Of a stretch of DNA of 42,276 nucleotides, positions 24,181 to 32,244 are shown in pieces. Position 1 is the first letter of the stretch. Every line of letters starts with the position of its first letter. The stretch is from positions 1-42,276 of the forward strand of contig JAUNPN010000010.1 of the NCBI GenBank assembly GCA_030536655.1. Reading direction: 5' to 3'. Under the pieces are notes generated by a model. That model saw only the letters and a list, made by a program, of their open reading frames with translations, was not told the origin of the DNA and searched no databases. The DNA comes from a bacterium (GTDB lineage Bacteria > Bacillota > Clostridia > UBA1381). The translations under genes and the position numbers were made by a program.

Positions 24181-24336
24181 AAACACTGATTAAATCGAGT
24201 GTATGGATTGATGAGAGGATTTTGCCGAAGAACAAGACAAATAGACACAGAAAATCATGTGATTTTCAGATCTGTTTGGTGCAATTCGGGACAAAAACAG
24301 CCGTCAAGACAATGAGCGTCGGTTTAATCAGTGTTT
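24181..24336. mobile_element. MITE-like element 1 (shared terminal inverted repeat)
   Basis: AAACACTGATTAAA (24181-24194) and its complement TTTAATCAGTGTTT (24323-24336) bound a 156-base non-coding segment that folds inward through CCGAA/TTCGG and a GAAAATCA-TG-TGATTTTC core. CACTGATTAA and its complement also form the ends of the element at 30214. It may terminate transcription of the SLH gene, since the right end runs into TTTTTT. Confidence 0.6.
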
Positions 24337-24416
24337 TTTGCGGTTTTATAATCCTTGCTTTTTGACGGTGAATGTGGTAGAATAATTTATATACAAATTA
24401 AAAAAGGAAAATTGTT

Positions 24417-24677
24417 ATGGATTTTAAATTTTCAATAAAGCTTGGGAATAAGCTGCATAAGGGCTCGGTGCATTACCCCACGGCTCCGGCTGTTACACTT
24501 GCGGTGAAGAATATTTTATACCGCCATTATAAAACAGATAATATAAGCCTGCCGTATATAGGCGGAGAGCAGATCAGTGATCTTATGGATACCGGATATA
24601 TGGATCTGATAGGGGTTATAATCGACGGTGAGCTGATGGATTCGATAAGGATTAAAGCGGGGGAACCGAAAAAATGA
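24417..24677 (+). CDS. hypothetical protein upstream of rsmF
   Basis: 86 residues, soluble, with no family I recognise. It begins MDFKFSIKLGNKLHKGSVHY and contains a short helix (AVTLAVKNILYRHYK). Its stop overlaps the rsmF start (ATGA at 24674-24677), so the two genes are translationally coupled. The start has AAAAAGGAAAA upstream, which is a modest ribosome site. Coupling to an rRNA methyltransferase is the only functional hint. Confidence 0.7.
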   Translation: MDFKFSIKLGNKLHKGSVHYPTAPAVTLAVKNILYRHYKTDNISLPYIGGEQISDLMDTGYMDLIGVIIDGELMDSIRIKAGEPKK

Positions 24678-26068
24678 AACTGCCGTATAAATTTGAAGAA
24701 CGAATGAAAGCGATGCTCGGTGATGAGTACGGGGAGTTTTTGCGGGCGTTTGAAAATGAGCCGGTATATTCCGGGATACGGGTGAACACCCTACGCAGAA
24801 ACGCACACGAGACCGTAAAAAACGCTTTCGGAGCGCTTGAAAGTATCCCATGGTGCGCTGACGGCTTCTATGCGGATAAGTCAAAGATTTCCGGCAATCA
24901 TCCGCTTCACCTTGCGGGACTGATATATTTTCAGGAGCCGTCGGCGATGTGTGCGGCTTCGGCTCTGCCGATTGACGAGGGAGATTTTGTGCTTGACCTC
25001 TGCGCGGCGCCCGGCGGAAAATCCACGCACGTCGGAGCGAAGCTGAAAAATACGGGCTTACTTGTCGCAAACGAAATCGTAAGGAGCAGGGCGGAAATAC
25101 TTTCATCAAACATAGAGCGCATGGGCCTGACTAATACGGTGGTAACAAATGAATCGCCGGACAGGCTTGCGGAGAAATATCCCGGATTTTTCGATAAAAT
25201 TATTGTTGACGCACCGTGCAGCGGTGAGGGAATGTTCCGCAAGGAGCCGCAGGCGGTTACGGAATGGAGCCTTGAGCATACGCTTTCATGCGGCGAACGT
25301 CAGAAAAATATACTTTCATCAGCGCTGCAAATGCTCAAGCCGGGTGGCATGCTCATGTATTCCACTTGTACCTTTGCACCGGCGGAAAATGAAAAAATAG
25401 CTGCATGGCTTGCGGAAAAAGGCATGCAGCTTATAGAAATGCCGGAGCTTTCTATGCTGACGCCGGGCAGGACGGAATGGAGCGGAACGGATACAGACAT
25501 GAGCCGCACCCGCAGAATATTTCCTCATAAAAACAAGGGAGAAGGGCATTTTGCCGCGCTGTTTAAAAAGCCGGAAACAACATTCATAAGCGTGGAAAAG
25601 TGCAAAAAAAAGAGGAAAAGCAAAGGTAAAAATAAAAAATCCGTGAATAACTCTGCGCTTGAAGCCGCGGCGGGGCTTTACCGTGAGTTTGAAAGCCGGG
25701 TTATGAACGTGAAGCTTGACGGTGAACCGGTTCTTTTCGGCGACAGGCTTTATCTGAAGCCGAAGGAGATCGATATTGATAATGTTAAGGTACTGCGCTG
25801 CGGTCTGGAGCTTGGAATAATCAAAAAGAATCGTTTCGAGCCGTCCCACGCGCTTGCTCTTGCGCTTGATAAAACCAAGCTTAAAAGCTGTATTAATTTT
25901 GCCGCCGATGATGAACGGCTTATGAAATATCTGTCCGGGGAGGTTATTCCGTGCGCATTGAACGGCTGGTGCGCAGTATGCGCTGAAGGCTATGGGATCG
26001 GCTGGGGCAAGTGCAGCGGAGGGCAGATGAAGAATCATTATCCGAAAGGGTTGAGATTGACGTTATGA
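24674..26068 (+). CDS. rsmF: RsmF-like 16S rRNA cytosine-C5 methyltransferase (RsmB/NSUN family)
   Basis: Methylates cytosine C5 in rRNA using S-adenosylmethionine. The 464 residues contain the SAM site LDLCAAPGGKSTHVGAKL (107-124), motif IV IIVDAPCSGEGMFRK (176-190) with Cys182, and the catalytic YSTCTF (229-234) with Cys232. The long C-terminal extension (about 300-464) with GWCAVCAEGYGIGWGK is typical of the RsmF/YebU branch. A lysine-rich linker lies at about 306-322. It overlaps the preceding small gene by four bases. The exact rRNA position is not predictable here. Confidence 0.92.
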   Translation: MKLPYKFEERMKAMLGDEYGEFLRAFENEPVYSGIRVNTLRRNAHETVKNAFGALESIPWCADGFYADKSKISGNHPLHLAGLIYFQEPSAMCAASALPIDEGDFVLDLCAAPGGKSTHVGAKLKNTGLLVANEIVRSRAEILSSNIERMGLTNTVVTNESPDRLAEKYPGFFDKIIVDAPCSGEGMFRKEPQAVTEWSLEHTLSCGERQKNILSSALQMLKPGGMLMYSTCTFAPAENEKIAAWLAEKGMQLIEMPELSMLTPGRTEWSGTDTDMSRTRRIFPHKNKGEGHFAALFKKPETTFISVEKCKKKRKSKGKNKKSVNNSALEAAAGLYREFESRVMNVKLDGEPVLFGDRLYLKPKEIDIDNVKVLRCGLELGIIKKNRFEPSHALALALDKTKLKSCINFAADDERLMKYLSGEVIPCALNGWCAVCAEGYGIGWGKCSGGQMKNHYPKGLRLTL

Positions 26069-26168
26069 AAAATTCGGTAAAATAGCAGGATTTACTATAA
26101 ATATTGTTAAAAAAATTGCATTCTTTTTGTGCAAAAAGGGGAAAAGTGTATGAAATTTATAAATACTC

Positions 26169-26233
26169 TTGTATAATGGCAAATTTTGATGTAAAATATA
26201 TATAAGAGGTATGCGCATAATCAGCGCACTACC
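26169..26233 (+). promoter_or_regulatory. gapA promoter and 5' leader hairpin
   Basis: TTGTAT (26169-26174), 17 bases, TAAAAT (26192-26197). The transcript would begin with a hairpin GGTATGCGC (26208-26216) / GCGCA-C-TACC (26224-26233; one bulged C), of the kind that stabilises mRNA 5' ends. A strong TTAGGAGGTAA ribosome site follows before 26272. Confidence 0.65.
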
Positions 26234-26271
26234 GAAAAAAATTAATTAATTTTTTTTAGGAGGTAATTCCA

Positions 26272-27288
26272 ATGGCAGTAAAAGTAGCTATTAACGGTTT
26301 CGGCCGTATCGGTCGTCTTGCATTCAGACAGATGTTCGGTGCAGAGGGTTATGAGGTTGTTGCTATTAACGATTTAACAAGCCCGAAGATGCTTGCTCAC
26401 TTATTAAAGTATGATTCATCACAGGGTAAGTATGCTTTGGCAGATAAGGTTACAGCAGGTGAGGATTCAATCACAGTTGACGGTCAGGAAATCAAGATTT
26501 ACGCATTCCCGGATGCTAACAATTGTCCGTGGGGCGAATTAGATGTTGACGTTGTATTAGAGTGCTCAGGCTTCTATACATCAAAGGCAAAGGCTCAGGC
26601 TCACATCAATGCAGGTGCAAAGAAGGTTGTTATCTCAGCTCCGGCAGGCAACGATTTACCGACAATCGTTTACAATGTAAACCATGACACATTAAAGGCT
26701 GATGATACAATTATTTCAGCTGCATCATGCACAACAAACTGCTTAGCTCCGATGGCTGACGCTCTTAATAAGTATGCTCCGATTCAGTCAGGTATCATGT
26801 GCACAATTCACGCTTACACAGGCGACCAGATGACACTTGACGGTCCGCAGAGAAAGGGTGACTTAAGAAGATCAAGAGCTGCTGCTGTTAATATCGTTCC
26901 GAACTCAACAGGCGCTGCAAAGGCAATCGGCTTAGTTATTCCGGAATTAAACGGCAAGCTCATCGGTTCGGCACAGAGAGTTCCGACTCCGACAGGCTCA
27001 ACAACAATTCTTACAGCAGTTGTTAAGAAGGACGATGTAACAAAGGAAGGCATCAATGCTGCAATGAAGGCTGCTGCAAACGAGTCATTCGGTTACAACG
27101 AGGACGAAATCGTTTCATCGGATATCGTTGGTATGAGATACGGTTCATTATTCGATGCAACTCAGACAATGGTTGCTGAGATTGGCGATGGATTATACGA
27201 GGTTCAGGTTGTTTCATGGTATGACAACGAGAACTCATACACATCACAGATGGTAAGAACAATTAAGTACTTCTCAGAGTTAGCATAA
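26272..27288 (+). CDS. gapA: glyceraldehyde-3-phosphate dehydrogenase, type I
   Basis: The glycolytic enzyme that oxidises glyceraldehyde-3-phosphate to 1,3-bisphosphoglycerate with NAD. The 338 residues contain the nucleotide-binding [14 protein letters not shown] (7-20), the catalytic [12 protein letters not shown] (149-160) with Cys153, and the C-terminal [14 protein letters not shown]. Codon use is strongly biased (TCA, ACA, GCT, AAG), unlike the neighbouring genes, which fits high expression. It appears to be monocistronic. Confidence 0.98.
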   Translation: MAVKVAINGFGRIGRLAFRQMFGAEGYEVVAINDLTSPKMLAHLLKYDSSQGKYALADKVTAGEDSITVDGQEIKIYAFPDANNCPWGELDVDVVLECSGFYTSKAKAQAHINAGAKKVVISAPAGNDLPTIVYNVNHDTLKADDTIISAASCTTNCLAPMADALNKYAPIQSGIMCTIHAYTGDQMTLDGPQRKGDLRRSRAAAVNIVPNSTGAAKAIGLVIPELNGKLIGSAQRVPTPTGSTTILTAVVKKDDVTKEGINAAMKAAANESFGYNEDEIVSSDIVGMRYGSLFDATQTMVAEIGDGLYEVQVVSWYDNENSYTSQMVRTIKYFSELA

Positions 27289-27310
27289 GCTTTGTTTTGA
27301 AGGAAAAATG

Positions 27311-27340
27311 AGAGGGCTGTTGCTTATGCAACAGTCCTCT
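27311..27340 (+). terminator. hairpin after gapA, probable terminator
   Basis: A 13-base stem AGAGGGCTGTTGC / GCAACAGTCCTCT (one G-U pair) with a TTAT loop. No T-run follows, so termination may be inefficient and transcripts may enter the repeats at 27359. Confidence 0.55.
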
Positions 27341-27358
27341 GTCAGTAAATGCGAAAAA

Positions 27359-27491
27359 GTTTGGAAAAAGATAAGCTGCGCATCTCGCCGCCCTTAGCGA
27401 CTTGAAGTATAAACATACGTCGGCGTCGCTTCTGACGGCAATCTGCTTGCTTCTCTTTTCCCAAACGCATTGGTGGGAATTCGGATTGTAA
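27359..27491 (+). repeat. GTTTGG palindromic repeat, full copy, with degenerate tail
   Basis: A full 108-base unit (27359-27466). The middle stem GCGAC/GTCGC is fully paired here (a wobble in the copy at 18196). The tail reads GCATTGGTGGGAATTCGGAT and lacks the AAAGGAG found elsewhere. Confidence 0.9.
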
Positions 27492-27558
27492 GTTTGGAAA
27501 AAGATAAGCACCGCTTCTCTTTTCCCAAACACATTGGTGAAAGGAATTCGGATTGTAA
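27492..27558 (+). repeat. GTTTGG palindromic repeat, short copy with tail
   Basis: A minimal hairpin (27492-27530) with the same ACC loop as the copy at 18444. The tail ACATTGGTGAAAGGAATTCG ends GATTGTAA at about 27558. It stands in tandem with the full copy before it, as in the arrangement before the gene at 18507. Confidence 0.88.
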
Positions 27559-27624
27559 GTTTTAAAGAAATGCAGCGAGCATTTCTATCAAACGGCATTG
27601 GTAAAAGGAGTTCGGATTATAGAT
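27559..27624 (+). repeat. third leader hairpin with repeat tail and ribosome binding site of the HAD gene
   Basis: A different hairpin, AGAAATGC/GCATTTCT (27566-27586), replaces the GTTTGG arms, but the tail ACGGCATTGGTAAAAGGAGT followed by TCGGATTATA is the same family. TATCAA and TTGGTA can pair around ACGGCA. AAAGGAG is 14 bases before the ATG at 27625. Confidence 0.75.
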
Positions 27625-28422
27625 ATGATAAAATTTATTGCCTGCGATATGGACGGCACTCTGCTTAACTCAAAGAAGGAGATGCCGGAAAATTTTGAAT
27701 ACGTGCTTGATGAGCTGAGAAAGCGCGGCGTGATTTTTGCCGTTTCAAGCGGCAGACAGTATGACAGTTTGAATAAGCAGTTTGAACATATACGCGACAA
27801 GATATATATTATTGCCGAGAACGGAGCCTGCGTTTATGATGATAAGGGCAGACGGCTGCTGAGTGATCCTCTGGATAAGGAGTCGTGCGCGGAAATTATT
27901 GAAAAGCTCATTGATGAGAAGGATTTGTATATTGTAGTCTGCGGCGCGGAAAGCGCTTACGGAGAGGCACGCAATGAACCGATTTTGCAGCACGTTCTTC
28001 CTTATTATATAAAGTACAAAACGGTGGAAAGCTCGGTAAAGGCGTCGAAGCAGGATGATGTATATAAAATTGCCGTATTTGACGGTCAAGGCTCTGAAAA
28101 GCATTGTTACCCGATGCTTCGGGACTATTACGAAAGTCACAACGTGCTTGTATCGGGTGACGACTGGCTTGATGTTATGAAAAAGGGCGTTACTAAGGGT
28201 ACGGCAATAAAGCAGCTGCAATTAAAGCTCAATATTGCAAAAGAGGAATGTATGGCATTCGGTGACTTCATGAATGATTATGATATGATGATGGAATGCG
28301 GAGAGAGCTATGCTATGGAAAACGCACACCCGGATTTGAAGGCGGTATGCAGGCATATTGCACCGTCAAATGATGATAACGGCGTTATGAAAACTATTTG
28401 CAGCGTTTTTCAAATATCCTGA
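27625..28422 (+). CDS. HAD-superfamily (Cof-type) sugar phosphatase
   Basis: A 265-residue cytoplasmic hydrolase. Motif I is ACDMDGTLL with Asp8 and Asp10, motif II is AVSSGR, motif III is a lysine in MKKGVTKGTAIKQL, and motif IV is FGDFMNDYDMM. The cap region between motifs II and III is the C2 type seen in Cof/YidA phosphatases, which act on sugar phosphates and related metabolites. The ATG at 27625 is chosen; the open frame continues back to 27598 only through repeat tail. Translation starts from the repeat-supplied ribosome site. Confidence 0.92.
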   Translation: MIKFIACDMDGTLLNSKKEMPENFEYVLDELRKRGVIFAVSSGRQYDSLNKQFEHIRDKIYIIAENGACVYDDKGRRLLSDPLDKESCAEIIEKLIDEKDLYIVVCGAESAYGEARNEPILQHVLPYYIKYKTVESSVKASKQDDVYKIAVFDGQGSEKHCYPMLRDYYESHNVLVSGDDWLDVMKKGVTKGTAIKQLQLKLNIAKEECMAFGDFMNDYDMMMECGESYAMENAHPDLKAVCRHIAPSNDDNGVMKTICSVFQIS

Positions 28423-28451
28423 TTATTGAGAACGTAATGGCGGAGGTATTC

Positions 28452-29423
28452 ATGAACTGCTGTAAAAAGAACCGGGAGGGAAGCGGAGGCGGAAATCCGT
28501 TCCCTTATTCCGATGATAATAAAAGGTATCATACGTGGAACTATCACCTGCGGCACACCTTCGGCGGCAAGGTTATGAAAATTTCGCTGAACGCCGGCTT
28601 TACCTGTCCGAATATTGACGGAACAAAGGGCTTCGGCGGATGCAGCTATTGTTCCGGGTCAGGAAGCGGTGATTTTGCCGGGAATCCGGAGGATAAGCTG
28701 TTGATGCAGTTCGAGGAAGTTAAGGCAAGAATGCACAGGAAGTGGAGCGAGGGCAGGTATATGCCGTATTTTCAGGCTCATACGAATACATACGCGCCTG
28801 TGGAGAGGCTGCGGCGATGCTTTGAGCCGCTGCTCCGGCAGCCGGATGTGGTGGGGCTGAGTATAGCGACAAGGGCGGACTGTCTGCCGGAGGATGTGCT
28901 TGACTATCTTTCAGAGCTTAATGAGCGGACATATTTGATGGTAGAGCTGGGCTTGCAGAGTATATCTGACAGAACCGGCGAACGTATAAACCGCTGTCAC
29001 ACCTATGCGGAGTTTTTGGAGGGATATAATAAGCTCAAAGAGCGCGGAATTAAGACGTGCGTTCATTTGATAAACGGTTTGCCGGGCGAGGATAAGGCAA
29101 TGATGCTTGAGAGCGCGGCGGCGGTTGCTGCGTTAAATCCGTATTGTGTGAAGCTGCATCTCCTGCATGTTCTGAAAAATACAAGAATTGCCGAAGAGCT
29201 TGAAGCAGGGGCATTCAGACTGCTGACAAGGGAAGAGTATGTGGATATTATAGTAAGTCAGCTTGAGCTGTTCCCGAAGGAAACGGTGATACAGCGGCTG
29301 ACCGGAGACGGCGGCAGGGAGTCGCTGGTAGGACCGGAATGGAGCCTGAAAAAATTTGTCGTGCTTAATGAGATAGATAAGGAAATGCTGCGGAGAAATA
29401 CGTGGCAGGGGAGATTACGATGA
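28452..29423 (+). CDS. TIGR01212-family radical SAM protein (YhcC/YtqA-like)
   Basis: A 323-residue radical S-adenosylmethionine protein. The cluster-binding cysteines are Cys52, Cys64 and Cys67 (TCPNIDGTKGFGGCSYC), the spacing typical of this family rather than the common CX3CX2C. Further family segments are YFQAHTNTYAP, LSIATRADCLP, MVELGLQS and the final TGDGGRESLVGPEWS. Family members are thought to act in RNA modification, but the precise role is not established. The ATG at 28452 has GGAGG six bases upstream; an upstream in-frame ATG at 28398 overlaps the previous gene. Confidence 0.92.
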   Translation: MNCCKKNREGSGGGNPFPYSDDNKRYHTWNYHLRHTFGGKVMKISLNAGFTCPNIDGTKGFGGCSYCSGSGSGDFAGNPEDKLLMQFEEVKARMHRKWSEGRYMPYFQAHTNTYAPVERLRRCFEPLLRQPDVVGLSIATRADCLPEDVLDYLSELNERTYLMVELGLQSISDRTGERINRCHTYAEFLEGYNKLKERGIKTCVHLINGLPGEDKAMMLESAAAVAALNPYCVKLHLLHVLKNTRIAEELEAGAFRLLTREEYVDIIVSQLELFPKETVIQRLTGDGGRESLVGPEWSLKKFVVLNEIDKEMLRRNTWQGRLR

Positions 29424-29479
29424 AAGATACCTATTTGCTCAATGACGATGGATTGTTTAATGTAATGAGAGTGTCGTAA
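29420..29479 (+). other. possible 19-codon reading frame coupled to the radical SAM gene
   Basis: The ATG overlaps the radical SAM stop (ATGA) and the frame reads MKDTYLLNDDGLFNVMRVS and then a stop. It may be a short peptide or chance. The remaining bases up to 29515 show nothing further. Confidence 0.2.
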
Positions 29480-29515
29480 ACCATGAAATTTCTGTGAACA
29501 TTCTTTAAAAAGGTA

Positions 29516-29544
29516 TTGACTATTCTGCAAAAAACATATATAAT
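29516..29544 (+). promoter_or_regulatory. sigma-A promoter of the COG2426 gene
   Basis: TTGACT (29516-29521), 17 bases, TATAAT (29539-29544), 39 bases before the ATG at 29584. Confidence 0.85.
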
Positions 29545-29583
29545 AAATAATTGTAAAATTGAACAAGGAAAGGAAATACTTAC

Positions 29584-30087
29584 ATGGAAGCTATTACAGA
29601 ATCAATAGTAACTGCGCTCAGTGCCCGCGGTGTTTCGCCGCAGATTATAACATTTCTTATATCGATGATTCCGCTGCTGGAACTGAGAGGCTCTATAATT
29701 GTTGCGGGAGGGCTGCTTAAGCTGCCGTTTATTCAGACCTTTGTCGCCGCAGTCATAGGAAATATGGTTCCTATTCCGTTTATACTGCTTTTTATCAAGA
29801 AAATTTTTGCATGGATGAGGAAAAGCGAGAAACTCAGGAAATTTCCGGAATGGTGCGAAAAGCGCGCCATGAACCACTCGGAGCAGATTGAAAAATACGG
29901 CTATTTCGGTTTATTCCTTTTTGTAGCAATTCCCCTGCCGGGAACCGGCGCGTGGACGGGAAGTCTTATTGCATCGTTGCTCAATATGAAAACAGGAAAA
30001 AGCCTGTTTGCGGTTTTGCTCGGAGTAATGACAGCCGGACTGATTATGTCGCTGCTTTCATTTGGACTTATACAAAAATTGGTATAA
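29584..30087 (+). CDS. COG2426-family small membrane protein (putative small multidrug export protein)
   Basis: 167 residues with about four membrane segments. Family blocks are SMIPLLELRGSIIVAGGLLK (about 27-46), the basic loop KSEKLRKFPEWCEKRA, and YGYFGLFLFVAIPLPGTGAW (about 106-125) with the conserved IPLPGTGAWTGSL. The family is annotated as small multidrug export protein, but transport has little direct support. It is monocistronic between its own promoter and a terminator-like hairpin. Confidence 0.88.
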   Translation: MEAITESIVTALSARGVSPQIITFLISMIPLLELRGSIIVAGGLLKLPFIQTFVAAVIGNMVPIPFILLFIKKIFAWMRKSEKLRKFPEWCEKRAMNHSEQIEKYGYFGLFLFVAIPLPGTGAWTGSLIASLLNMKTGKSLFAVLLGVMTAGLIMSLLSFGLIQKLV

Positions 30088-30097
30088 CATCGGAAAG

Positions 30098-30132
30098 TTC
30101 CCCTTCCATTTAAGCGGCGGGGGATTTTTTTC
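30098..30132 (+). terminator. intrinsic terminator after the COG2426 gene
   Basis: CCCCTTCC (30100-30107) pairs with GGCGGGGG (30116-30123), with one mismatch and one wobble, followed by a run of seven or more T. The LytTR-type repeats start right after the T-run. Confidence 0.6.
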
Positions 30133-30202
30133 GGCATTTTATGTCATTTTGACGGCACTTCAGGAAATTTATATTTACATCGGGCTTATTTAATGATATT
30201 AT
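30133..30202 (+). promoter_or_regulatory. putative LytTR operator and promoter
   Basis: GGCATTTTAT (30133-30142) and GGCACTTCAG (30154-30163) are direct repeats offset by 21, with a further GTCATTTTGA between them (30143). TTTACA (30174-30179), 17 bases, TATTAT (30197-30202). The distance from first repeat to -35 is 41, identical to the sites at 15821 and 21498. Confidence 0.6.
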
Positions 30203-30213
30203 TTTATAAAAAG

Positions 30214-30393
30214 TTAAGGAAGCACTGATTAAATATAGTACGCAGTGAACACAGTCAGATTTTTCATCAGATTATATAAAAAGCTCGAAGGCATACTCGC
30301 GTATGTCGAGAGATTTTTGTATGATATGACGGAAAATATGCAAGTTTAATGCGTGCTAAACCGTTAGGCGTTAATTAATCAGTGGTTCCTTAA
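30214..30393. mobile_element. MITE-like element 2 (shared terminal inverted repeat)
   Basis: A 180-base non-coding segment bounded by TTAAGGAAGCACTGATTAA (30214-30232) and its complement (30375-30393; one mismatch). An internal hairpin is built from CTCGA/TCGAG and CATAC-TCGC-GTATG. Its end merges with the AAAGGAG ribosome site of the gene at 30408. The terminal CACTGATTAA is shared with the element at 24181, but the interiors differ. Confidence 0.65.
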
Positions 30394-30407
30394 AGGAGCT
30401 GATTATA

Positions 30408-32045
30408 ATGAAATTACGCATTGTTTCAATATTGGCGGCGCTGATTGCCGCATCCTCTCTTAATGTTTCGGCGGCGAATGAGCGCGGCGGCAGAGTTATA
30501 CCGCTTGCAAAGCCTGCTTGCTTCGGGTATACCCAGATTATCGGCGACAGGCTTTGCCTGTTTGATACGGACTGCCGGCCGATTGCGGATTACAGCGCTT
30601 ACAGCGAGGTTGATTCCGGCGATAACATTTACAGCATAAATGACGGCGCAAGTATCTGTTTTTACAATTCGGAAGGTATGCTTTTTCTCACGCTTCCGTC
30701 AGGTACGGAATATTCCCAATCCAAAGAAGAAATTACCTTTAAAACCTCGATTGGCTACAGCGGGTGCGCGACGGACGGAAAAACGTATCATTTATCCTAT
30801 GAAAGGGCGCAAAGCGCGGCTGAGGCTGCCGGATACAGCGATGGGTACTTAATACGTTTTTACGGAAACAGGTTTTGCATTTCCAAGACCGGAGGATACA
30901 GCTATATCTCCGTTGACAGTCTGCTTGAAGGATCGGACGAAGCATTGGAGAAAAAACCAAATGTATTGGGTAATTATCAGATTTCCGAAAAGCTGAGCGA
31001 CGGAAATTACATTATATCCAATAGGGTGCGCGGAGGAGCGTATGAGTACGGATTGAGTGACAGTGACGGAAATATAATAATAAGTCCGCGGTTTTCCGTT
31101 TTGTCACAGCTTTCAAACGGTATGTGGGATATATGCTCGACACATTCAAGAGATTCGTATAAATATGCGATAGAGAAAGAAATTACTTCAACTCCCAATT
31201 TTATATATGATGAGGTAAGCACCGATTTCGGAGACGGGCTTATAGGCGTTGTATTAACCGATGAAGGCGGAACAAGAAAGCTGTATTTAAATGAGGATTT
31301 GGAGCCGGTCATTGATATGAGCAATACGGATTACAGACTGGGTACGTTTAAAGACGGCAGGGCGTCGGCGTACAGCTATAAATACGGTGACTGCATTATA
31401 GATTTGAACGGCGGCACCCTGTTAAGAGGGTATGATTTCGGCGTAAGCGTTTTCAGCCGGAACAAAAATCTTGTGTATTTAGGAAATCGTTCCTTTAAAA
31501 GGTGCGGCTCTGTAGTGTACCTGCCGCCGGATACTCCGCCCGTGAAGGAGCATACGGTTCCTTCGGATAACGGAGAGCCAAAACAGCCGTATTATTCAAC
31601 CGACATAAGGGTTACGATAGACGGAGAACCGATACAGAGCTATGCTGTGGACGGAAGGATGATGATTTCCGCAGACGCTCTTGCAGAGCATGGTTTTTTC
31701 ACATACTATCATAACGATACGCGCACTTTTGCGGCTGACAGGAGTTTGAAGTGTGAAAATAAAGCCTCGGAGGTAACGTTAGAGGAGAACCCGGTCGGAG
31801 TTATGCTCGGATATACTGTAAAAAGCGACATAAGCGCGTACATAAACGGAAAATATATTGAAACCGAAACAATAGACGGACAGCTTCTTATAGAAGCGGA
31901 AGCGCTGTGCGCGCCGCCCGGCGGGGAGGATCCCGATTATTGGATGCTGAATTATCTCGGAATTTCGCCGTATCTGATGAGCGGAGAATACGATGACAGT
32001 ACACGAACTCTGTCGCTTTATACATATACGGAACAGGAGGAATAA
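30408..32045 (+). CDS. secreted protein with C-terminal stalk (copper-amine-oxidase-like) domain, function unknown
   Basis: 545 residues: signal peptide (cleavage likely after VSA, about residue 22). A long beta-rich middle part has WG-repeat-like turns (EYGLSDSDGNIIISPRFS; GLIGVVLTDEGG). The C-terminal region contains IDGEPIQSYAVDGRMMISAD and a second half YINGKYIETETIDGQLLIEA, which resemble copper-amine-oxidase N-terminal 'stalk' domains. The lipoprotein at 18507 has the same kind of domain. No enzyme motif is visible. It is probably expressed from the LytTR-type promoter at 30133, with the palindromic element as leader. Confidence 0.78.
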   Translation: MKLRIVSILAALIAASSLNVSAANERGGRVIPLAKPACFGYTQIIGDRLCLFDTDCRPIADYSAYSEVDSGDNIYSINDGASICFYNSEGMLFLTLPSGTEYSQSKEEITFKTSIGYSGCATDGKTYHLSYERAQSAAEAAGYSDGYLIRFYGNRFCISKTGGYSYISVDSLLEGSDEALEKKPNVLGNYQISEKLSDGNYIISNRVRGGAYEYGLSDSDGNIIISPRFSVLSQLSNGMWDICSTHSRDSYKYAIEKEITSTPNFIYDEVSTDFGDGLIGVVLTDEGGTRKLYLNEDLEPVIDMSNTDYRLGTFKDGRASAYSYKYGDCIIDLNGGTLLRGYDFGVSVFSRNKNLVYLGNRSFKRCGSVVYLPPDTPPVKEHTVPSDNGEPKQPYYSTDIRVTIDGEPIQSYAVDGRMMISADALAEHGFFTYYHNDTRTFAADRSLKCENKASEVTLEENPVGVMLGYTVKSDISAYINGKYIETETIDGQLLIEAEALCAPPGGEDPDYWMLNYLGISPYLMSGEYDDSTRTLSLYTYTEQEE

Positions 32046-32062
32046 AGCGTTTTTTTGAAAAA

Positions 32063-32140
32063 AATGTAATCCTATTGTTACAAATACACGAATAATTTTA
32101 CATTCCGTAACATTGTGCCTAATGCTGTAATATTTGTAAC
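32063..32140. promoter_or_regulatory. cluster of GTAAC/GTTAC palindromic half sites
   Basis: TGTAAT (about 32065), TTGTTAC (32075-32081), CGTAACA (about 32106-32112) and TTTGTAAC (32133-32140). GTTACAAATA (32077-32086) and TATTTGTAAC (32131-32140) are an exact inverted repeat. A regulator site is possible; no regulator can be assigned. Confidence 0.3.
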
Positions 32141-32161
32141 GAAAGCTTAAATATGCGAATA

Positions 32162-32190
32162 TTGAAAAGTAATTTGTTGTAGGATATAAT
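32162..32190 (+). promoter_or_regulatory. sigma-A promoter of the gene at 32245
   Basis: TTGAAA (32162-32167), 17 bases, TATAAT (32185-32190), 55 bases before the start codon. Confidence 0.75.
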
Positions 32191-32244
32191 ATATTAGGAC
32201 TTGTTTCATACTTTTATTGCAAGTCACAATTACAGAGAGGATGA

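Noticed and set aside
32121-32190. A fourth LytTR site ahead of 32245
   Set aside because: Weakly similar ten-base segments do occur 21 bases apart at the right distance from the -35 box, but they do not fit the RGC(A/G)YTT pattern of the other three sites.
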